DNA from: Apostichopus californicus
Lineage: Eukaryota; Echinodermata; Holothuroidea; Aspidochirotida; Stichopodidae
Length of the DNA stretch: 20,278 nucleotides
Assembly (NCBI GenBank): GCA_020650975.1
Contig: JAIPMN010014165.1
Location: forward strand, 1-20,278
Direction: 5' to 3'
Shown here: positions 19,101-20,278 of the stretch, one piece after another
Position numbering within the stretch: the stretch's first letter is position 1
Layout: each line of letters begins with the position of its first letter
Translations under genes and position numbers: made by a program
The notes under the pieces: model-generated
Databases searched by the model: none
What the model saw: the letters and a program-made list of their open reading frames with translations, nothing else
Told to the model about the DNA's origin: nothing

Positions 19101-19643
19101 TCATTCTCCACTATCCCCACACTCCAGCTATGTCTGTCACTATTAATACTGATTTGTCTGTTAATGAATAACTGCATTTTTAATCCCTGCTTTATTTTGT
19201 CTAGATATAACTTACTTTACTTGGCAAGACCCATCATCATGTAACATTTACTTAAATTTGATGCTTTAGTGTTGCCCATAGACAATTATTTTAAGCAGAA
19301 TGTCCCCACCAGCCATAAACAGCAAATGCTCTGATCGACTGTGCATGTTTATCAACTATGTCTATTTTTCGTCAAAACAGATTGGCAGGGAAAGGTTGAA
19401 GGGCAGGTGGAGGGGTTGGGGGGTGGGTTATTGAAGGTAGATAAAGGAGAGAACAATAGAGAGGACGCTCACTGTAACGAATGCTGTGACTGGCTTCAGT
19501 TTCCGAAGATGCTATGCTCATCTTCTTCAAGTTTAAACAGCCATCATTATCCACTTCAGCGATTAAAACTGCAATGTCATCTTCTGCGAGGTTCAGACAT
19601 TGATCCTGGTCATCTTTCTTCATATGCATGTACTTTAGTAAAC
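3907..19643 (-). CDS. Large dual-SPRY-domain protein, 3' part of a multi-exon gene (17 exons, 839 residues, N-terminus outside the window)
   Basis: The model joins 17 minus-strand exons: 19643-19473, 18873-18675, 18042-17972, 16648-16381, 15644-15382, 14319-14215, 12966-12866, 12383-12252, 11301-11197, 10254-10182, 9505-9417, 8806-8692, 8434-8347, 7623-7312, 6536-6437, 5248-5161 and 4148-3907. Every border is GT-AG and every phase matches. Residues counted from the first full codon: 1-56 acidic, with two calcium-loop-like motifs; about 57-235 helical, armadillo/HEAT-like; about 236-330 Ser/Pro-rich; about 437-600 SPRY 1; about 610-665 acidic linker; about 666-800 SPRY 2; then a short tail and TGA. 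SPRY domains bind protein partners. SPRY 1 resembles RNF123/KPC1 and RSPRY1, which suggests a ubiquitin-ligase subunit or scaffold, but no RING or HECT domain is present here. The exon chain is seen in the sequence; the function is inference. Upstream exons lie beyond 20278. Confidence 0.85.
4149..5160 (-). other. SPRY gene, last intron (between exons 16 and 17), no further gene
   Basis: AT-rich intron from GTATGT (5160) to TTCTAG (4149). A minus-strand open frame at 4687-4472 is protein-like in places and has one phase-compatible AG, but the pyrimidine tract is poor and the known last exon already completes the SPRY fold. I do not annotate it as an exon. Confidence 0.6.
5161..5248 (-). CDS. 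SPRY gene, exon 16 (SPRY domain 2 core)
   Basis: The acceptor is CTGTTCCTGCAG and the donor is G|GTATGT; the phases are 0 in and 1 out. It encodes residues 731-759 with VIGCGYVA and HVFFTIDGQAI, matching the SPRY motifs IGCGxxx and xVFFTxNGxxLG. Confidence 0.87.
5590..5950 (-). mobile_element. tRNA-derived SINE in a SPRY gene intron
   Basis: On the minus strand the head starts GGGCGTTGTGGTCAAGTGG. It contains an A box (TGGTCAAGTGG, plus 5930-5940) and a B box (GGTTCGAGCCC, plus 5886-5896), the RNA polymerase III internal promoter. The body follows with TGTGTCCTTGGGCAAGG and CACCCAGGTGTATAAATGGG, a central segment that I recall from SINEs of several marine invertebrates and fish. An AT-rich tail ends near 5560-5590. 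I could not find clear target-site duplications, so the copy is probably old. It is in the same orientation as the host gene, between exons 15 and 16. Confidence 0.75.
6437..6536 (-). CDS. SPRY gene, exon 15 (SPRY domain 2)
   Basis: The acceptor is TGTGTTCACAG and the donor is CAG|GTATGA; the phases are 2 in and 0 out. The other two frames are not usable: frame 0 meets a stop. It encodes residues 698-730, starting PVSLGFNTLNFTDQV, which fits the second strand pair of a divergent SPRY. Confidence 0.82.
6537..7311 (-). other. SPRY gene intron between exons 14 and 15, with two G-quadruplex-type tracts
   Basis: A sense-strand G-rich tract (C runs of 4, 11 and 7 on plus at 7193-7217) lies about 95-120 bases after the exon 14 donor. 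A plus-strand G tract at 6666-6687 (runs of 5, 4, 3, 4) lies upstream of the exon 15 acceptor, where it reads as pyrimidine-rich on the transcript. No gene is seen. Confidence 0.55.
7312..7623 (-). CDS. SPRY gene, exon 14 (inter-SPRY acidic linker and start of SPRY 2)
   Basis: The acceptor is GATCTCTTACAG and the exon enters in phase 2. Two donors are possible: CG|GTGCGT (exon end 7312) and TGC|GTATAA (7308). Only the first is in phase with exon 15. It encodes residues 593-697: the tail of SPRY 1, a Glu/Lys/Ala-rich linker, and YFEIKLDSNDAR, the first strand of SPRY 2. The reading frame stays open upstream into the intron as far as 7976. Confidence 0.88.
7771..7984. repeat. 45-bp minisatellite, about 5 copies
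   Basis: GGGCACTTAG recurs at 7771, 7816, 7861, 7906 and 7951, so the period is exactly 45 bp with very few differences. Each unit carries a CA-rich part (ACTCACACACAGGT). It lies in the intron between exons 13 and 14, about 150 bp from the exon 14 acceptor. Because 45 is divisible by 3, frames through it stay open on both strands. Confidence 0.92.
8347..8434 (-). CDS. SPRY gene, exon 13 (end of SPRY domain 1)
   Basis: The acceptor is CTTATGAACAG and the donor is AG|GTTAGT; the phases are 1 in and 2 out. It encodes residues 564-593. WYPACSVCTDQWARFNFGDG is the typical SPRY ending (YPAxSL...xxFNFGxxP). Confidence 0.9.
8500..8580. repeat. 41-bp tandem duplication
   Basis: ACTCTGATATCATG at 8501 recurs as ACTCTGATTTCATG at 8542, and both are followed by a shared GGATACTAATAGATAA. 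Two copies with a few changes lie in the intron between exons 12 and 13. Confidence 0.75.
8692..8806 (-). CDS. SPRY gene, exon 12 (SPRY domain 1 core)
   Basis: The acceptor is TTTTTCATTACAG and the donor is G|GTACCT; the phases are 0 in and 1 out. It encodes residues 526-563 with YGELWKSGDIVTCLLD and HHNGKSLGVAF, the SPRY motifs WxxGDIVxCLxD and NGxxLGxAF. Confidence 0.92.
8926..9150. repeat. 77-bp minisatellite, about 2.9 copies
   Basis: CCCTGGAGATGTCCC starts at 8931, 9008 and 9085, so the period is 77 bp and the copies are nearly identical. The C-rich unit contains smaller CCTACACCTACC echoes. It lies in the intron between exons 11 and 12, with the pyrimidine-rich face on plus, so the transcript carries a purine-rich array. 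Confidence 0.92.
9417..9505 (-). CDS. SPRY gene, exon 11 (SPRY domain 1 core)
   Basis: The acceptor is TTTTTTGGGCAG and the donor is GAG|GTATTA; the phases are 1 in and 0 out. It encodes residues 496-525 with GIGVGDDYNSYSFDGVRQKK then W, the SPRY signature GxGDDxxSYxYDGxRxxxW. Confidence 0.92.
9506..10181 (-). other. SPRY gene intron between exons 10 and 11, simple repeat only
   Basis: It holds a TTAA/TAAT simple repeat at about 9546-9565. A 69-codon plus-strand open frame at 9604-9813 has no homology that I recognise and no gene context. Nothing else is seen. Confidence 0.5.
10182..10254 (-). CDS. SPRY gene, exon 10 (SPRY domain 1 core)
   Basis: The acceptor is CTCCTCGCAG and the donor is G|GTAATT; the phases are 0 in and 1 out. 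It encodes residues 472-495 with SDGLIQVGWC, matching the SxGLMQIGW motif of RNF123/RSPRY1-like SPRY domains. Confidence 0.9.
10255..11196 (-). other. SPRY gene intron between exons 9 and 10, nothing recognised
   Basis: AT-rich, unique-looking sequence with a short TTAATTAATTAA stretch near 10727. I see no exon, RNA gene or complete mobile element. Confidence 0.5.
11197..11301 (-). CDS. SPRY gene, exon 9 (start of SPRY domain 1)
   Basis: A phase 0-0 exon of 35 codons, residues 437-471, with acceptor ATTTGTAG and donor CAG|GTGAGG. It has the hallmark FESVRATVGV followed by GWYYQV across the junction, as in SPRY domains of the SFESVR...WYYEV type. A Pro/Ser insert (PQPSSPSPSD) enlarges the loop between these strands. 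Confidence 0.9.
11355..11503. repeat. 73-bp tandem duplication
   Basis: CATGGCATGT starts at 11355 and 11428, followed in both by GCAAAGATAAACAT and GGCTGTATCAATGAAACGTC. There are two copies with about six differences. It lies in the intron between exons 8 and 9, about 55 bp upstream of the exon 9 acceptor on the gene's strand. Confidence 0.85.
12252..12383 (-). CDS. SPRY gene, exon 8 (lead-in to SPRY 1)
   Basis: A phase 0-0 exon of 44 codons, residues 393-436, with acceptor CATGTTAG and donor GAG|GTAAGC. The last part (FDRKDVTRTMFMSTDDLE) occupies the same place as the strand-forming lead-in just before the SPRY core of RSPRY1. Confidence 0.85.
12685..12750 (+). mobile_element. Degraded tRNA-like sequence (pseudo-tRNA or SINE head)
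   Basis: GGCTAGATAGCTCAGTTGGG looks like the 5' end of a tRNA with a good A box (TAGCTCAGTTGG, 12692-12703). A damaged B box, GGTTTTCAATCC (one extra T), lies at 12736-12747. The anticodon arm cannot be folded convincingly, so it is not a functional tRNA gene. It is probably the head of an old tRNA-derived SINE, on the strand opposite to the host gene. Confidence 0.5.
12866..12966 (-). CDS. SPRY gene, exon 7 (helical, before SPRY 1)
   Basis: The acceptor is TTTCCATTGCAG and the donor is CAG|GTACTG. It enters in phase 1 (G|GA gives Gly359) and leaves in phase 0. It encodes residues 360-392, including TVYTLWSYLL, a probable helix ahead of the SPRY module. Confidence 0.85.
12967..14214 (-). other. 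SPRY gene intron between exons 6 and 7, nothing recognised
   Basis: A long, unique-looking intron. Short open frames at 13321-13533 (minus) and 13894-14082 (plus) lack splice borders in phase with the gene, and I recognise no relatives. No repeat with a clear period is present. Confidence 0.45.
14215..14319 (-). CDS. SPRY gene, exon 6 (helical)
   Basis: The acceptor is TTTCTTTCGCAG and the donor is G|GTGAGT. It enters in phase 1 (G|AT gives Asp324) and leaves in phase 1. It encodes residues 325-358. The stretch SVVIQNAVSCLAKILSG looks like an armadillo-type helix. Confidence 0.85.
14880..15260. repeat. Diverged ~117-bp tandem repeat, 3 to 4 copies
   Basis: GTGATGTCAT recurs at 14975, 15093 and 15208. 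A companion, TGTGTGCAGCTGTAC or a variant, recurs at about 15009, 15127 and 15242, with an older half-copy at 14923. Spacings of 118 and 115 show an ageing tandem array. It lies in the intron about 120 bp downstream of the exon 5 donor. Confidence 0.7.
15382..15644 (-). CDS. SPRY gene, exon 5 (disordered Ser/Pro-rich linker)
   Basis: The acceptor is CCGTCTCGCAG and the donor is G|GTACTG; the phases are 2 in and 1 out. It encodes residues 237-323, beginning LPPRPQSRAEPRPLR and continuing with Ser/Asn-rich sequence, which is probably disordered. An amphipathic helix follows near its end (LSGLIEEAVTSAVEVLK). The exon carries more CpG than the flanking introns, as expected for coding sequence. 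Confidence 0.88.
16033..16412. repeat. 32-bp minisatellite made of a duplicated exon 4-intron junction
   Basis: ACTTAC (GTAAGT on the gene's strand) occurs at 16087, 16119, 16151, 16183, 16215, 16247, 16279, 16311, 16343 and 16375, in perfect 32-bp register. One or two decayed units precede it. On the sense strand the unit is CCTCCCAGTGTTGCAGC, an ATTATAAA-like part, and GTAAGT. The unit at 16375-16412 is the real end of exon 4, so the array is a tandem expansion of the splice junction into the intron. Confidence 0.95.
16381..16648 (-). CDS. SPRY gene, exon 4 (helical; its 3' end is the source of a minisatellite)
   Basis: It encodes residues 147-236. The acceptor reads TTAATAGAG; a cut after the second AG is the only one that keeps phase 1 from exon 3. 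The donor AA|GTAAGT is excellent and ends the exon in phase 2. The segment around residues 165-205 (LLNILAESGRSHLISLGAPL) is armadillo-like. The last codons (VPPSVAAII) and the donor are copied in a 32-bp tandem array directly downstream in the intron. Confidence 0.88.
16649..17600 (-). other. SPRY gene intron between exons 3 and 4, proximal part
   Basis: AT-rich with no recognised gene. A short open stretch ending in CT|GTAAGT at 17592 (peptide NCAFSPELYLA) looks exon-like but is in the wrong phase for the neighbouring exons. Confidence 0.5.
17616..17815. repeat. 25-bp minisatellite, 7 full copies plus a partial
   Basis: CCTGTATCTACCCCTGCG or near variants start at 17641, 17666, 17691, 17716, 17741, 17766 and 17791, so the period is exactly 25 bp. 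On the gene's strand the unit reads GATGCAGGGGTAGATACAGG, giving repeated GCAG and ACAG acceptor-like ends. It lies within the intron between exons 3 and 4. Confidence 0.93.
17881..17907 (-). other. Sense-strand G-rich tract (G-quadruplex candidate) after the exon 3 donor
   Basis: C runs of 5, 7 and 6 on plus give G runs on the transcript, starting about 65 bases downstream of the GTGAGT donor of exon 3. G runs near donors often act as intronic splicing enhancers; that role here is inference. Confidence 0.45.
17972..18042 (-). CDS. SPRY gene, exon 3 (helical)
   Basis: The acceptor is TGCTGTTCCAG and the donor is G|GTGAGT. This 71-base exon enters in phase 2 (CA|A gives Gln123) and leaves in phase 1. 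It encodes residues 124-146, a hydrophobic helix (LTVLQSIIGVLVTLATF) that continues the solenoid. A membrane segment is possible from hydrophobicity alone but less likely in this context. Confidence 0.8.
18043..18674 (-). other. SPRY gene intron between exons 2 and 3, nothing recognised
   Basis: Unique-looking AT-rich sequence with a short poly-T at about 18520-18530. A minus-strand open frame of 92 codons at 18639-18361 has no in-phase splice borders and no recognised relatives. Confidence 0.5.
18675..18873 (-). CDS. SPRY gene, exon 2 (helical, armadillo/HEAT-like)
   Basis: The acceptor is TTTTCCGCAG and the donor is CA|GTAAGC. The exon enters in phase 1 (A|AG gives Lys57) and leaves in phase 2. 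It encodes residues 57-123, rich in Leu and Ala with helical heptad-like spacing (KKKALEVLNVLLCLEDYL). This fits an alpha-solenoid repeat, but I could not assign a named family. Confidence 0.85.
18874..19472 (-). other. SPRY gene intron between window exons 1 and 2
   Basis: It runs from GTGAGC (19472) to CCGCAG (18874). A plus-strand G-rich stretch at about 19401-19428 reads C-rich on the transcript. No gene or repeat array is seen. Confidence 0.5.
19473..19643 (-). CDS. SPRY gene, exon 1 of the window (calcium-loop-like acidic segment)
   Basis: The acceptor is TCTCCTAG and the donor is A|GTGAGC. The exon starts two bases into a codon split with an unseen upstream exon and ends in phase 1. 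It encodes residues 1-56. Two related motifs, DQDQCLNL (11-18) and DNDGCLNL (31-38), look like EF-hand or dockerin-type loops. They are only 20 residues apart, and the second has Lys where the loop's last acidic ligand should be, so calcium binding is unproven. Confidence 0.8.
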
Positions 19644-19649
19644 CTAGGA

Positions 19650-20160
19650 GAAGAGCAAACAACCATAAATAAGAAAATAACGAGCAAGCAACCATCAATA
19701 AGAAAATAAATAGCAACCAACCATAAATAAGAAAAATAAAGAGCAAGCAACCATGAATATGAAAATAAAGAGCGAGCAACCATGAATAAGAAATAAATAG
19801 CAAGCAACCATCAATAAGAAAATAAATAGCAACCAACCATAAATAAGAAAAATAAAGAGCAAGCAACCATGATTAAGAAAATAAAGAGCGAGCAACCATG
19901 AATAAGAAATAAATAGCAAGCAACCATCAATAAGAAAATAAATAGCAACCAACCATAAATAAGAAAAATATAGAGCAAGCAACCATGAATAAGAAAATAA
20001 AGAGCGAGCAACCATGAATAAGAAATAAATAGCAAGCAACCATCAATAAGAAAATAAAGAGCAAGCAACAATAAATAAGTAACTAAAAAGCAAGAAAACA
20101 AATTAAAAAATAAAGAGCAAGCAAGCATGAATAAGAAAATAAAGAGCAAGCAACCATATG
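19650..20160. repeat. ~29-bp AT-rich minisatellite with a 116-bp higher-order unit
   Basis: The basic unit is AGCAAGCAACCATGAATAAG plus AAAATAA. A four-unit block repeats at exactly 116 bp: AGCAAGCAACCATCAATAAG starts at 19683, 19799, 19915 and 20031. About 16-17 units are present and decay towards 20160. The array ends only about 15 bp from the acceptor of window exon 1, so the T-rich repeat strand forms or abuts that exon's pyrimidine tract. Confidence 0.92.
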
Positions 20161-20278
20161 TATAAGGATTGCATCTTGTGAATTCTTCAAAAAATAAAAA
20201 ATAAAACAACTCTGAAATAATTACAACACAATCTCCTACATAAAAACAATAGTAGATTAGTCTGTCCCACAAATGTTG

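Noticed and set aside
3907-19643. Assignment to HECTD4, HERC1, RNF123 or RSPRY1
   Set aside because: HECTD4 and HERC1 end in a HECT domain and RNF123 and RSPRY1 end in a RING, whereas this protein ends with a second SPRY domain. Only the SPRY 1 resemblance is kept.
19372-20272. Long minus-strand frames with Leu/Phe/Ile-rich, membrane-like repeats
   Set aside because: They are translations of the AT-rich 29-bp array. The 116-bp unit is not a multiple of three, so the same peptide appears in several frames. Only 19473-19643 is a real exon.

Overview
This is eukaryotic, animal-type genomic DNA. Coding sequence is split into many short exons with GT-AG introns, the introns are AT-rich and full of minisatellites, and there is a tRNA-derived SINE. 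Nothing bacterial is present. The SINE style and protein types suggest a marine invertebrate, perhaps a deuterostome such as an echinoderm, hemichordate or cephalochordate. That placement is inference; the species cannot be read from the window.

Two genes are supported, both on the minus strand. The main one occupies about 3.9-19.65 kb. I reconstructed 17 exons whose GT-AG borders and codon phases all agree from exon to exon. They give 839 residues ending at a TGA, with the 5' part of the gene outside the window. The protein runs from an acidic segment with two calcium-loop-like motifs, through alpha-helical segments resembling armadillo/HEAT repeats and a Ser/Pro-rich linker, to a first SPRY domain, an acidic linker and a second SPRY domain at the C-terminus. 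SPRY domain 1 resembles those of the E3 ligases RNF123/KPC1 and RSPRY1, but no RING or HECT domain lies in this part. I cannot name an orthologue.

The second gene starts at about 0.9 kb and runs off the left edge. Only its first coding exon (48 codons) is visible. It resembles the conserved N-terminal block of the chromatin proteins PWWP2A/PWWP2B. A consensus CRE (TGACGTCA) lies about 140 bp upstream of its ATG.

Layout from left to right: 1-740, intron 1 of the PWWP2-like gene with a spaced repeat; 740-885, its first exon; 886-1110, its promoter region; 1110-3300, intergenic sequence with no gene seen; 3300-3906, the repeat-rich 3' UTR and flank of the SPRY gene; 3907-19643, the SPRY gene; 19650-20160, a 29-bp minisatellite with a 116-bp higher-order period in the next upstream intron.

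The most unusual structure is a 32-bp minisatellite at 16.03-16.41 kb. Its unit is a copy of an exon-intron junction of the SPRY gene, so ten identical GTAAGT splice donors stand in register every 32 bp. Only the first preserves the reading frame.
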